53,931 bases of DNA from Roseburia sp. CAG:10041_57 (GCA_001916965.1 MNTL01000054.1:1-53931), one strand, 5' to 3'. Positions 43,674-53,580 are shown, numbered from the stretch's first letter. Numbers and translations are program-made. The notes: generated from the sequence alone by a model not told the origin.

Positions 43674-43758
43674 TGCCGTAGGTGCTTAGAAGTCCTTACA
43701 GCTATTACGTGTTCACAAAATCAATGGATAGAAGTCGGTGCGTGCCTAGAACTTCTAC

Positions 43759-45849
43759 TTATTCTTCATTATTCTCAGCTACTTTAGATGCTCTGGCTTT
43801 TACTTCTGCTTCCTGGATATCACTTGGAGTCTGTTCATATCTTGCAAATGTGTATTCATAGCTGCCTCTGCCGCCGGTCATGGAGCGAAGCACAGTACAG
43901 TATCCACCTAATTCCAGCATCGGGATATCTGCCTCTACAACCTGTTTACCATTACCTACAGGATTCATGCCAAGTACCCTGCCTCGTCTCTTGTTCAGAT
44001 CACCCATAACATCACCTGTGTATCTGTCAGGAACTGTTACCTTCAGATTCATAATCGGCTCTAGCAGGATTGGTCCAGCTTCCATGAAGCCCTTCTTAAA
44101 TGCCTGTATCGTTGCCATCTTGAATGCCATTTCAGAAGAATCTACCGGATGGTAAGAACCATCATAAAGTACACCTTTTACACCAACTACAGGATATGCG
44201 GCCAAAGGTCCTTTCACAACAGATTCCTGTAAGCCCTTCTCAACTGCCGGGAAGAAGTTCTTCGGAACTGCACCGCCTACAACCTCCTGCTCGAATACAT
44301 ATGGCTTTTCCAGATCACCGGATGGTTCAAAACGCATCTTTACATGACCGTACTGTCCATGTCCACCGGACTGCTTCTTATATTTGTATTCTACGTCTGC
44401 CTTTTTCTTGATTGTCTCTCTGAATGCTACCTTAGGCTTGCTCAGTTCAATCTGACACTTATATTCGTTCAACAGTCTGCTCTGGATAATCTCAAGTTGC
44501 TGCTCGCCAATACCATATATCAGAGACTGTCTGTTCTCTGTGTCATTGACTACCTTCAAAGTCTGATCCTCATGAGAAAGCTTCTGAAGTGCCTGCGCTA
44601 CTTTATCAATATCGCCCTTATTCGGTACTTTGTAGCGAAGTGCTGTATAAGGCTTGGATATCTCAAATTTACCATATTCAATGATATTTGCCTTAGTAGA
44701 CAATGTATTACCGGTTCTTGCTGCTGTCAGTTTCGCAATTGCACCGATATCGCCTGCATGCAGTTCGGGTACTTCAATTGGCTTGCTGCCCTGAAGTACA
44801 TAGAGCTTGCTGACTTTTTCCTCAATATCCTTGTCCTTGTTATAGATCATGTCATCTGGCTTGAATACACCAGAGCACACCTTAATCAGCGAATATTTGC
44901 CAATAAACGGATCTACAATTGTCTTAAATACATAGGCTGACTTTGCCTTGGAAAAGTCATAGTTTGCCTGGAATATCTCGTTTGTTTTCATATTGATGCC
45001 AGCCAGTTCCTTATTCTCAGGGCTTGGCAGATATTTCACAATGTCATCCAGCAAAGTATATGTACCTTGGCACAGAGTATTCGAACCCATACTGATCGGT
45101 ACGATGGAGCCATCAATGACGTTCGTGCGCAGTGCAGCTCTGATTTCATTTTCAGTGAATGTCTCGCCACCGAAATAGCGTTCCATAAACTCTTCACTGG
45201 TTTCTGCGACTGCTTCCATCAATGTATCTTTATAAAGGGCAAGGTTATCTTTGCTGTAATCAGGGATTTCGCATTCCTCTACTTCTTTGCCTACCCAACG
45301 GTTTGCATTCTCACTGACTACATTAATATAGCCCACAAATTTCTCATTTTCACGAATTGGGAAATGAAATGGCGCAATCTTCTTGCCATACATTTCTGTT
45401 AATGTTTCTACTACATTCTTGAAAGATGCATTATCCACATCCATGTCTGTAACATAAATCATACGAGGAAGCTTATATTTCTCGCACAGCTCCCATGCCT
45501 TTTCCGTTCCGGCTTCCACACCAGCCTTACCTGATACAACGATAATTGCTGCATCTGCCGCACTGATGCCCTCTTCTACTTCACCGATAAAGTCAAAATA
45601 TCCAGGTGTATCCAATATATTGATCTTTACGCCTTCCCATTCAATCGGCACAACAGTAGTGCTAATTGAAATCTTACGTTTCTGTTCTTCTTTTCCAAAA
45701 TCACTTACCGTATTACCATCCTCGACTCTGCCCATTCTGGATGTAATGCCTGCTAAATATGCCATAGATTCTACGAGGCTGGTCTTACCCGCCCCTCCAT
45801 GACCTAATAGAACTACATTTCTGACCTTGTCTGTGGTGTAAACATTCAT
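43759..45849 (-). CDS. EF-G-like translational GTPase (non-canonical)
   Basis: 696 residues with the five-domain layout of elongation factor G. G1 is GHGGAGKTSL (GHVDAGKT in true EF-G) and G3 is ILDTPGYFDFIGEV. G4 reads YVTDMDVDNA where NKMD is usual, so both the N and K that read guanine are replaced. The domain IV motif KKQSGGHGQYGHV and domain V (EPIMNLKVTVPDRYTGDVMGDLNKRRGRVLGM) are well kept. This is the EF-G-II/FusA2-like class found beside true EF-G in many Firmicutes; its role on the ribosome is not settled. GGAGG lies before ATG. Confidence 0.9.
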   Translation of the reverse strand: MNVYTTDKVRNVVLLGHGGAGKTSLVESMAYLAGITSRMGRVEDGNTVSDFGKEEQKRKISISTTVVPIEWEGVKINILDTPGYFDFIGEVEEGISAADAAIIVVSGKAGVEAGTEKAWELCEKYKLPRMIYVTDMDVDNASFKNVVETLTEMYGKKIAPFHFPIRENEKFVGYINVVSENANRWVGKEVEECEIPDYSKDNLALYKDTLMEAVAETSEEFMERYFGGETFTENEIRAALRTNVIDGSIVPISMGSNTLCQGTYTLLDDIVKYLPSPENKELAGINMKTNEIFQANYDFSKAKSAYVFKTIVDPFIGKYSLIKVCSGVFKPDDMIYNKDKDIEEKVSKLYVLQGSKPIEVPELHAGDIGAIAKLTAARTGNTLSTKANIIEYGKFEISKPYTALRYKVPNKGDIDKVAQALQKLSHEDQTLKVVNDTENRQSLIYGIGEQQLEIIQSRLLNEYKCQIELSKPKVAFRETIKKKADVEYKYKKQSGGHGQYGHVKMRFEPSGDLEKPYVFEQEVVGGAVPKNFFPAVEKGLQESVVKGPLAAYPVVGVKGVLYDGSYHPVDSSEMAFKMATIQAFKKGFMEAGPILLEPIMNLKVTVPDRYTGDVMGDLNKRRGRVLGMNPVGNGKQVVEADIPMLELGGYCTVLRSMTGGRGSYEYTFARYEQTPSDIQEAEVKARASKVAENNEE

Positions 45850-45931
45850 AGTAGCTACCTCCTGTTTTTTTGTAGGATTCTCACGATATTCCTATCTGAT
45901 TCTTTTTGGTGTTTCATAAATTTGTTCATAC

Positions 45932-45960
45932 ATTATATGAATTGTATTTATTTTCGTACA
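45932..45960 (-). promoter_or_regulatory. Promoter of the EF-G-like gene
   Basis: A perfect TATAAT (45932-45937 on the minus strand) with a weak -35, TGTACG (45955-45960), at 17 bases. The whole 45850-46154 spacer is AT-rich and holds this and the divergent tyrA promoter; no further gene is seen. Confidence 0.45.
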
Positions 45961-46078
45961 CCTTTAAATAAATTTTACAATATATTGTCTGTATATTCAA
46001 GTTTTTTGTGTATTTTGTATATAACATTTTATCCAAAATATTATGTAACTTTTCAGTACAATGTTCTAACGGTTTCTA

Positions 46079-46107
46079 TTGACTTTAGTACGTTAAAGTG
46101 CGATACT
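46079..46107 (+). promoter_or_regulatory. Promoter of tyrA-aroA
   Basis: TTGACT (46079-46084), 17-base spacer, GATACT (46102-46107). It lies about 48 bases before the tyrA start. Confidence 0.6.
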
Positions 46108-46154
46108 ATAGAAAGAAACAAACGGCATATGCCTGTATAAAGGAGACTACATTC

Positions 46155-47255
46155 ATGAAACGTAATTCTTATGGATTCATCGGACTGGGTCTTATCGGCG
46201 GTTCTATCGCCAAGGCCATCCGTAAAATACAACCCGACTGTCACATTCTGGTGTATGATACCAATACAAACATGACTCAGAATGCACTGACAGAAGGAAT
46301 TGCCGATGCTGTCACCGATTCCATTGGCAATGATTTTCATTCCTGTGATATGATTTTCCTGTGTGCACCAGTTTCCATTAATAATGAAAATCTGGCACAG
46401 TTAAAACCATATCTGTCCCCGGACACTCTGATCACAGATGTTGGCAGTGTGAAATCATCTATTCATGACAAAGTAAAAGAATTAGGTCTGGAGAAACATT
46501 TTATCGGTGGTCATCCTATGGCAGGCAGTGAGAAATCCGGCTTTACCAATGCCAATCCTATTATTCTGGAGAACGCCTTCTATATTCTTACGCCAACCGA
46601 ATCTTCTTCAGAAGAAGACCTGACATTCTATCGCGAGCTGGTACAGGCAATCGGTGCTATCCCACTGGTCATTACCTGTGATAAGCATGACTACGTTACT
46701 GCAGCGATCAGTCACGTTCCTCATCTGATAGCTGCTGCATTGGTGAATCTGGTTCATGACCACGATACCCAGGAAGGAACCATGAAGCTGGTAGCCGCAG
46801 GCGGTTTCAAAGATATCACCCGAATTGCCTCATCCTCTCCACAGATGTGGGAAGCAATCTGCATGACCAACTCCAGTAACATCGCAGACTTGTTGGACGA
46901 TTATATTGAATCATTAAAAGACATCAGCCAGGCTGTTCGTTCCAGACAACAGGGCTACACTTATGATTTATTCAAAGAATCCAAGGAATATCGCGATTCC
47001 TTTGCCAACCAGTCCAGAGGTCCTATCAAGAAAGTATTCGGCTGCTACCTGGATATTCCTGATGAAGCCGGTGCGATTGCAACAATTGCAACCCTTTTGG
47101 CAAAAGCCGATATATCTATTAAAAATATTGGTATCGTCCATAACCGTGAATTTGAAGAAGGTGTCCTGCAAGTTGAATTCTATGAGCAGGCATCACTTAA
47201 CGAAGCCATCATCCTTTTACAGGATTTGAACTATACAGTATATGAAAGGAAATAA
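46155..47255 (+). CDS. tyrA: Prephenate dehydrogenase
   Basis: Makes 4-hydroxyphenylpyruvate for tyrosine from prephenate, with NAD+. The N-terminal Rossmann loop is GFIGLGLIGGS. The catalytic region is FIGGHPMAGSEKSGF, the helical dimerisation domain contains TAAISHVPHLIAAALVN, and a C-terminal ACT domain (YLDIPDEAGAIATIATLLA) suggests feedback by tyrosine. The start is ATG 46155 with AAAGGAG nine bases before; an upstream in-frame extension of 19 codons is rejected. It lies five bases upstream of aroA. Confidence 0.96.
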   Translation: MKRNSYGFIGLGLIGGSIAKAIRKIQPDCHILVYDTNTNMTQNALTEGIADAVTDSIGNDFHSCDMIFLCAPVSINNENLAQLKPYLSPDTLITDVGSVKSSIHDKVKELGLEKHFIGGHPMAGSEKSGFTNANPIILENAFYILTPTESSSEEDLTFYRELVQAIGAIPLVITCDKHDYVTAAISHVPHLIAAALVNLVHDHDTQEGTMKLVAAGGFKDITRIASSSPQMWEAICMTNSSNIADLLDDYIESLKDISQAVRSRQQGYTYDLFKESKEYRDSFANQSRGPIKKVFGCYLDIPDEAGAIATIATLLAKADISIKNIGIVHNREFEEGVLQVEFYEQASLNEAIILLQDLNYTVYERK

Positions 47256-47260
47256 AAAAC

Positions 47261-48538
47261 ATGCAGATAAGCAAGAAAAACCACCTTCACGGAACTATAT
47301 CCGTTCCCGGAGATAAATCCATCTCCCATCGCGCAGTTATGTTTGGTTCGCTGGCACAAGGCACAACTGAAATCACACACTTTCTGGAAGGTGCTGACTG
47401 TCTCTCTACTATTGGATGTTTTCGCAGTATGGGCATCCCCATTGAGAGGACAAAAGATACTATACTTGTTCACGGAAAAGGTCTTCATGGTCTGAGCAAA
47501 CCAGTTGATGTCCTCGATTGTGGTAACAGCGGAACTACGACCAGACTGATCTCCGGTATTCTGGCAGCTCAGAACTTTGACGTTACTCTGACAGGCGATG
47601 CTTCTATACAGACTCGACCTATGAAGCGAATCATGACACCTCTGTCAGAAATGGGTGCACATATCGTCTCCGTAAATGGTAATGGTTGTGCGCCGCTCCA
47701 TATTGAAGGTACAACCTTAAAAGGCATTCACTACCAGTCTCCCGTAGCTTCTGCACAAGTAAAATCCTGTGTCCTGTTAGCCGGCTTGTATGCCCAGGGA
47801 GAAACCAGTGTCACCGAGCCTACCTTGAGCCGTAATCATACAGAAATCATGCTGCAGTACTTCGGTGCAAATGTAACCAGTGAGGGTGTCACTGCTACGA
47901 TTCATCCAGAACCTCAATTAGAGGGCAGACAAGTAAAAGTTCCCGGCGACATTTCTTCTGCTGCTTATTTTATCGCCGCAGCTATGTTAGTACCTGATTC
48001 TGAAGTACTTCTTAAAAACGTGGGGATTAATCCTACCAGAGATGGTATTATACGTGTATTCAAAGAAATGGGCGCTGATATTATTTACTTGAATGAAAAT
48101 TGTGATAATGGAGAACCTACCGCAGACCTATTGGTGCGCTCCTCTTCTCTTCATGGAGTTACTGTCGGAGGTGAAATCATTCCTACCTTAATTGATGAGA
48201 TTCCTATGATTGCTGTTGCTGCTGCCTACGCTGACGGAACCACCATCATAAAAGATGCTGCTGAATTAAAAGTCAAAGAATCTAACAGAATTGACACTGT
48301 TGTCACAAATCTCAAAGCAATGGGCTGTGACATTGAAGCTACTGAAGATGGTATGATCATCCATGGCGGCAAACAATTACATGGAACTTCCATCAATACG
48401 AAGAAAGATCACCGTATAGCCATGAGCTTCGCCATTGGTGCCCTGGCAGCAGATGGGGTTACTGAGATTCAGGATGCAGATTGTGTTACTATCTCCTATC
48501 CAAATTTCTATGAAGATGTTGAGATGTTATCTAAGTAA
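47261..48538 (+). CDS. aroA: 3-phosphoshikimate 1-carboxyvinyltransferase (EPSP synthase)
   Basis: Sixth step of the shikimate pathway, joining shikimate-3-phosphate and phosphoenolpyruvate. The family motifs are clear: VPGDKSISHRAVMFGSLA at the N-terminus, LDCGNSGTTTRLISG, GDASIQTRPMKRIM, VPGDISSAAYFIAAA, IDEIPMIAVAAAYADG and KVKESNRIDTV, then KKDHRIAMSFAIGAL. The length of 425 residues is normal. It is in an operon with tyrA. AAAGGAA precedes the ATG. Confidence 0.98.
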   Translation: MQISKKNHLHGTISVPGDKSISHRAVMFGSLAQGTTEITHFLEGADCLSTIGCFRSMGIPIERTKDTILVHGKGLHGLSKPVDVLDCGNSGTTTRLISGILAAQNFDVTLTGDASIQTRPMKRIMTPLSEMGAHIVSVNGNGCAPLHIEGTTLKGIHYQSPVASAQVKSCVLLAGLYAQGETSVTEPTLSRNHTEIMLQYFGANVTSEGVTATIHPEPQLEGRQVKVPGDISSAAYFIAAAMLVPDSEVLLKNVGINPTRDGIIRVFKEMGADIIYLNENCDNGEPTADLLVRSSSLHGVTVGGEIIPTLIDEIPMIAVAAAYADGTTIIKDAAELKVKESNRIDTVVTNLKAMGCDIEATEDGMIIHGGKQLHGTSINTKKDHRIAMSFAIGALAADGVTEIQDADCVTISYPNFYEDVEMLSK

Positions 48539-48600
48539 TTTAATATGATACCAGTGGTGAAGGGGCTTTTGCACCAACATTTTAATACTTATATAGGGTA

Positions 48601-48646
48601 AAAAATCTGTGCAGTTGTTAATTACTCTGCACAGATTTTTTATTTT
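48601..48646 (+). terminator. Terminator after aroA
   Basis: Stem of 14 pairs AAAAATCTGTGCAG/CTGCACAGATTTTT followed by more T. The A run on the other side lets it work in both directions. Confidence 0.88.
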
Positions 48647-48654
48647 CTGATATA

Positions 48655-48686
48655 GAAAACAGGGTATGAACTCTGCCATACCCTGT
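48655..48686 (-). terminator. Terminator after pckA
   Basis: Minus-strand stem ACAGGGTATG/CATACCCTGT with an 8-base loop, followed by TTTC, just past the pckA stop. Confidence 0.82.
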
Positions 48687-48709
48687 ATATTCTATCATTA
48701 CAAATTCAA

Positions 48710-50314
48710 TTATGCCTGAGGACCTGCTGCAACTAAAGCCTTACCAGCGTCATTACCTTCATACTTAGCAAAGTTCTTAACGAATCTGGATGCAAGGTCT
48801 TTTGCCTTAACTTCCCATTCAGAAACATCTGCATAAGTATCACGAGGATCAAGAATACCTGCGTCTACACCAGGAAGTTCTGTAGGAACTTCGAAATTGA
48901 ACATAGGAATTGTCTTTGTAGGTGCGCTTAAAATAGCTCCGCTAAGGATAGCATCAATAATACCACGAGTATCCTTAATAGAGATACGCTTACCTGTTCC
49001 GTTCCATCCTGTGTTTACTAAGTAAGCCTTAGCTCCGCTCTTCTCCATCTTCTTAACAAGCTCTTCTGCATACTTTGTAGGATGCAGTTCAAGGAATGCC
49101 TGTCCGAAGCAAGCTGAGAATGTAGGTGTAGGCTCTGTAATACCACGCTCTGTACCAGCTAACTTAGCTGTGAAACCAGACAGGAAGTAGTACTGTGTCT
49201 GTTCAGGAGTTAAGATAGATACTGGAGGAAGTACGCCGAATGCATCTGCTGACAGGAAGATAACGTTCTTAGCTGCTGGTGCAGAAGAAATAGGGCGAAC
49301 AATGTTCTGAATGTGGTTGATAGGATAAGATACACGAGTATTCTCTGTTACACTCTTATCATCAAAATCAATCTTGCCTGCTGCATCCAGAGTAACGTTC
49401 TCAAGAAGAGCATCACGCTTGATTGCATTGTAGATATCAGGCTCAGAATCCTTATCAAGGTTGATAACCTTAGCATAGCATCCACCTTCGAAGTTGAATA
49501 CGCCATTGTCATCCCAACCATGCTCGTCATCACCGATCAGAAGACGCTTAGGATCTGTAGAAAGTGTAGTCTTACCTGTACCAGACAGACCGAAGAAGAT
49601 TGCTGTATTCTCGCCGTTCATATCTGTATTAGCTGAGCAGTGCATGGAAGCGATGCCCTTTAATGGCAGATAGTAGTTCATCATGGAGAACATACCCTTC
49701 TTCATTTCTCCGCCGTACCATGTATTTACAATAACCTGCTCACGGCTTGTGATGTTGAATGCTACACATGTTTCAGAGTTAAGGCCTAATTCCTTGAAGT
49801 TCTCAACCTTAGCCTTAGATGCGTTGTAAACAACGAAATCAGGCTCGAAGTTAGCTAATTCTTCTTCAGTAGGCTTAATGAACATATTAGTTACAAAATG
49901 TGCCTGCCATGCTACTTCTACGATGAAACGGATAGCCATACGTGCATCCTTGTTAGCGCCGCAGAATGCATCTACTACGAACAATCTCTTATTGGAAAGT
50001 TCCTTCTTAGCGATCTCCTTAACAGCGTTCCAAGCTTCCTGTGTCATAGGATGGTTATCGTTCTTGTATTCATCAGATGTCCACCATACAGTGTCCTTAG
50101 AATTCTCATCAACAACGATGAACTTATCTTTAGGAGAACGTCCTGTATAAATACCGGTCATAACGTTAACTGCACCCAGTTCACTTTCCTGACCTTTCTC
50201 ATAACCCTCAAGTCCTGGCTTAGTCTCCTCTTCAAATAATAATTCATAAGAGGGATTGTATACTATTTCTGTAGTTCCGGAAATACCATACTTGCTTAAA
50301 TCGATTTTTGCCAT
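48710..50314 (-). CDS. pckA: Phosphoenolpyruvate carboxykinase (ATP)
   Basis: Interconverts oxaloacetate and phosphoenolpyruvate with ATP/ADP. In fermenting anaerobes it often runs toward oxaloacetate. The ATP-type signature is complete: TGIYTGRSPKDKFIV, WYGGEMKKGMFSMMNY, the P-loop FFGLSGTGKTTLSTD, the metal site LIGDDEHGWDDNGVFNFEGGCYAKVI, and VNTGWNGTGKRIS. The length is 534 residues. The codon use is clean and strongly biased, as in highly expressed genes. AGAGG lies upstream of ATG. Confidence 0.98.
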   Translation of the reverse strand: MAKIDLSKYGISGTTEIVYNPSYELLFEEETKPGLEGYEKGQESELGAVNVMTGIYTGRSPKDKFIVVDENSKDTVWWTSDEYKNDNHPMTQEAWNAVKEIAKKELSNKRLFVVDAFCGANKDARMAIRFIVEVAWQAHFVTNMFIKPTEEELANFEPDFVVYNASKAKVENFKELGLNSETCVAFNITSREQVIVNTWYGGEMKKGMFSMMNYYLPLKGIASMHCSANTDMNGENTAIFFGLSGTGKTTLSTDPKRLLIGDDEHGWDDNGVFNFEGGCYAKVINLDKDSEPDIYNAIKRDALLENVTLDAAGKIDFDDKSVTENTRVSYPINHIQNIVRPISSAPAAKNVIFLSADAFGVLPPVSILTPEQTQYYFLSGFTAKLAGTERGITEPTPTFSACFGQAFLELHPTKYAEELVKKMEKSGAKAYLVNTGWNGTGKRISIKDTRGIIDAILSGAILSAPTKTIPMFNFEVPTELPGVDAGILDPRDTYADVSEWEVKAKDLASRFVKNFAKYEGNDAGKALVAAGPQA

Positions 50315-50387
50315 CTTACATTAACCTCTTTCCTTTAAAAATTATGATAATCGCCTACGTTTGTAGGTAATGCGATATCCATTGTCC

Positions 50388-50445
50388 GGTGAAAGTTCTC
50401 CAACTTCACCTATTCTAATTATACATATCTGATTCATAAAATCAA
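50388..50445 (-). promoter_or_regulatory. pckA promoter and structured leader
   Basis: TTGATT (50440-50445), 16-base spacer and TATAAT (50418-50423) on the minus strand. The roughly 100-base leader forms two hairpins: GGTGAAGTTGGAGAACTTTCACC folded on its ends (50388-50410; arms GGTGAA/TTCACC) and CCTAC-AAAC-GTAGG (50354-50367). They may stabilise the message or take part in control. Confidence 0.55.
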
Positions 50446-50496
50446 CAAAAAAGGTGTGAATTTTTTGTAATAAATTTTAAAATTTTCTGCTTATAT

Positions 50497-50973
50497 CTAT
50501 AATATCCTGCCCTGCTGCCTCAGATATTCCAGAAATGCTTCGCAACCTGTGGCCACGTCCTCATACGTTACATCAAAATCCCCTGTATACCATGGATCAG
50601 CCACATCTCTGTCAGATTCCGCAAAAGACAGTAATTTATATACTTTTCCATCAGGATCACCCTTTAACATTCTATTAAGGTTCCTGATGTTGGCACTATC
50701 CATACCAATAATGTAATCTGCATCAGCATAGTCTGCCCATGTGATTTGTTTTGCTCTGTGCGGGACTAGAGGAATGCCGACCTCACGGAGTTTATTGACA
50801 GTACCTCTGTGCGGAGGATTGCCAATCTCTTCCGTACTTGTGGCAAAACTGTCTATGGCGAATTGGTCTGATAGGCCAAGAGAGCCTACCATGTAGGTAA
50901 AGACACTCTCAGCTAAAGGGGAACGGCAGATATTGCCGTGGCATATAAAAAGCACTTTTATTTTATCTTGCAT
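50497..50973 (-). CDS. Low-molecular-weight protein tyrosine phosphatase
   Basis: 158-residue cytoplasmic phosphatase of the arsenate-reductase-like fold. The P-loop at the N-terminus is complete (FICHGNICRSPLAE: nucleophile Cys, CX5R Arg, Ser), and the general acid is the Asp of DVADPWYTGDFD. Such enzymes act on tyrosine or arginine phosphate. Its neighbours give no hint about the substrate. The ribosome site is weak. It is the last intact gene before the decayed region. Confidence 0.95.
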   Translation of the reverse strand: MQDKIKVLFICHGNICRSPLAESVFTYMVGSLGLSDQFAIDSFATSTEEIGNPPHRGTVNKLREVGIPLVPHRAKQITWADYADADYIIGMDSANIRNLNRMLKGDPDGKVYKLLSFAESDRDVADPWYTGDFDVTYEDVATGCEAFLEYLRQQGRIL

Positions 50974-51155
50974 ATCGTCATTTTTCCTTGCTTATCATTG
51001 ATTTTCCTAGGTTTTATCGCATTTTCCAGACATCTAACCCAATGGTCTTATCCTAGCATAAAATCGCATATTTTACTATATCTCGGTAAGTAAAATGAGT
51101 ACAAATCTAGGTACAAACCCGATTCGTACTCATCAGTACTTTTTCCCTATGCCCT

Positions 51156-52115
51156 TTATTTCCTTACTTGGCACACTTCCAACTTAAGGCGTGTATACAC
51201 ATTTGAGGTAACACTTGTGCTGCATAGTGCATTGAGAACTGCATAAAACAAATGCGTATAACGGCAGCATGCGCCAAATACAGCCACCGCTGTTGATGAA
51301 AATTTGCTCAGTACCGCATTGAAATTGAACATCATGAAGCTATTTAATGCAAGCAGGACAGCAGATGGGATTCCAAGATACAAAACTCTTTTTACTGCAT
51401 AAAATCGTGGCTCTATCGAAAATCTGAGCTGAATCTCTTTGTTTTTTTTGGTATTCAGGAAAAGTGCTATGCCAGCGGCAGTAATCTGACTAAGTACCGT
51501 CGCTACGGCTGCACCGATGATTCCCATTTCAGGAAAATCAAACAGGCCAAATATAAGTATCGGGTCGATAACAATATTCAATACCGCTCCAACCAGCTGA
51601 GAAATCATGCTATATAAGGTTTTCCCTGTGGAAATCAACATTCGCTCAAAAAACAGCTGTGCTATCGTACCAATCCCGAAAATGTAACAAACCTTCAGAT
51701 ACTTGATACCTGCATCGAATATTTCCAGATCTGCTGTCTGCGTGTTCATGAAGGCACTGGGGAGTCGTGTAAAGCCTGTAACAAGTGAAACAGCACCTGT
51801 AATCATTACAAGGAAAACCGCCGCCTCAGCCGCATCGTTAACTTCCTGTTGAATCTTTTCGCCTAACGCCCGTGAAAGCATGGTATTCATACCAACAGCA
51901 ATACCGGTACTCAGTGCTGTCAAAAGTGTAACCATGGGCATGGCATAAGTAATGGCAGATAACGCTTTTTCGCTAATCATTGCGACAAAAATGCCATCTA
52001 CAATATTATATAATGCCTGTACCGCTGTAGACAGAATGACAGGCAGTGCCATTTTCAGAAGCAGCGACCAAACCGGTGCCACTCCCATTTTGTTTTCTGT
52101 AATTGTTTCTCTCAA
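51156..52115 (-). pseudogene. MATE family efflux transporter, C-terminally truncated
   Basis: Begins as a normal multidrug/Na+ antiporter of the MATE family: PVWSLLLKMALPVILSTAVQALYNIVDGIFV, then GTIAQLFFERMLISTGKT and DPILIFGLFDFPEMGIIGAAVATVLSQ. About eight or nine of twelve membrane segments are present. The frame stops at 319 residues against the usual 440-460, and the last 40 residues no longer read like the family. The truncation and the broken neighbours suggest a dead gene. It starts 26 bases after the aldo/keto reductase remnant. Confidence 0.8.
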
Positions 52116-52141
52116 AATGATTGTTTCTCCGCTTCACAGAC

Positions 52142-52837
52142 TTACCATGTCAACGACATTTCTACAAGCTCTGGGTTGTTTGGATTACCAATCAGGGCTG
52201 TTTTCTGATCCAGCGCTGTAAGTTTAGAAAGTTCATCCTCTGTCAGAATAAAATCAAAGATGTCAAAATTCTCTCTGATATGTTCCGGCTTCGTGCTTCT
52301 TGGAATTACAATTATGCCCTTCTGTGTCAGAAAACGAAGCAGAATCTGCGTTGTGCTCTTTTGGTATTTTTCTGCAAGAGCTGTCACCTCAGGCTCGCTA
52401 AACATCTCGTTTCTATTTCCTTGCCCCAGCGGAGCATACGCCATGTGTGCTACATTCTTTTTATCCAGCCACTTACGTTCTTCTGCTCTCTGGCAGTACA
52501 GATTTGTTTCGATCTGGTCAATTGCAGGCACAATCCTGTTATATGCAATCAAGTCAACAAGCTGTCCCGGTTCAAAATTTGACACACCAATAGCCCGTAA
52601 TTTACCCTCTTCATAAAGTTTTTCCAATTCACGCCATGCATTGTAATAATTTGCAAAAGGCCAGTGTAAAATCAATAAGTCAATATAGTCTGTCTGTAAA
52701 TTTTTAAGAGACTGTTCAACAGTTTCCCTGACATTTTCATACGATTTGTAATTAACCTTTGTTACAAGGAATAATTCCTTTCGGTCAATACCGCTTTTGA
52801 CAATTGCGTTTCCAACTGCTATTTCAGAGGGATATTG
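52142..52837 (-). pseudogene. Aldo/keto reductase, 5'-truncated
   Basis: Open frame of 231 codons that lacks a start. It begins at QYPSEIAVGNAI, right after an in-frame TGA, and runs through ELFLVTKVNYKSYENV, LLILHWPF, KLRAIGVSNFEPGQL, IETNLYCQ, MAYAPLGQGN and VIPRSTKPEHIRENFDIFDF. The catalytic lysine (TKV) is present. The N-terminal strand and the Asp/Tyr pair (about 50-60 residues) are missing. A TTG inside the frame could start a shorter product, but it would lack the lysine. This is a remnant of an NADPH-dependent aldo/keto reductase. Confidence 0.85.
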
Positions 52838-52857
52838 TCAAGTGTGTAAGTAAGATT

Positions 52858-52944
52858 TTATGAAATTGCTTCTATTTTCATAAGAGAGCCTTCCATTACT
52901 TTTATACCATCTGTTAATTCAATATAGCTGATTACCTTTGTTTC
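52858..52944 (-). pseudogene. Short gene remnant of unknown origin
   Basis: A 28-codon protein-like frame (KVISYIELTDGIKVMEGS ... MKIEAIS, stop TAA) is bounded upstream by an in-frame TGA. It sits directly next to the broken 5' end of the reductase. It may be the tail of a gene brought in by the event that cut the reductase, but it is too short to assign. Confidence 0.3.
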
Positions 52945-52967
52945 TCAAAAAGAATAGTTTATACGCT

Positions 52968-53580
52968 TTAGATTTTAGTATCAAGTGTTGCCTGTGCAGG
53001 GAATTTTCCTGTCTCTGCAGTCTCTCTTGTAACATCATCAAGTGCTCCAGCTTTGATTGGCTTACCAATTTCCCAGTTAGGATCAGCCTTTTTTGCGGCA
53101 TCATAAAAAGCCTGTCTGTAAATTCTCTCATATTTTTCAAGGGTGTACCCGGCAGCCAGCCTGTACTTTTTGGACATTTTGCGATACAAATTGTTATACA
53201 CATCTGTTCGTTTTGTTGTATCACCATTGCATACACCATTTTCACGCAGAAATTCTTTTTTTGTCAGTTCATACATTTCTTCTTTGCAAAAGTCCTGCCA
53301 ATCCATTTACAGGATTAATATAATCTCCATCCTTATCATAATGACTCATCAGATTTTTTATTCCCTGAATATTGCCATACATCGCACCATTTCCGGCAGA
53401 CATCATCTTCTTAATAGCTGCTTTATACTGTTTACTGTTCGTATTAATTCCAGCAGCTTTTAGCTGTGATTGAACAGAACTGCTATTAAGCTGTGACAAC
53501 TGAAAACTACCTATTGCATTTACTCCTGATGTTCCAAATGATTTCTGAAATAAAAAAGCATAATCCGTTATCCTTGACAT
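52968..53580 (-). pseudogene. Unknown gene, apparently frameshifted in the middle
   Basis: The first part (53269-53580) starts at MSRITDYAFLFQKSFG with GGGAGG seven bases upstream and runs to NPVNGLAG, then ends in LLQRRNV. The second part (52968-53306) overlaps it in another frame and carries MYELTKKEFLRENGVCNGD, KYRLAAGYTLEKYERIYRQAF and GALDDVTRETAETG. It has no ribosome site at its apparent ATG. Together they read as one protein of about 200 residues broken by a frameshift near 53285-53305. From memory it is like uncharacterised Clostridia proteins of DUF3879/DUF6033 type; I am not sure of that. Confidence 0.55.

Noticed and set aside
52919..53245. 108-codon minus-strand frame overlapping the frameshifted gene
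   Set aside because: It is out of frame with the recognisable protein-like segments, and its composition is that of a shadow frame.
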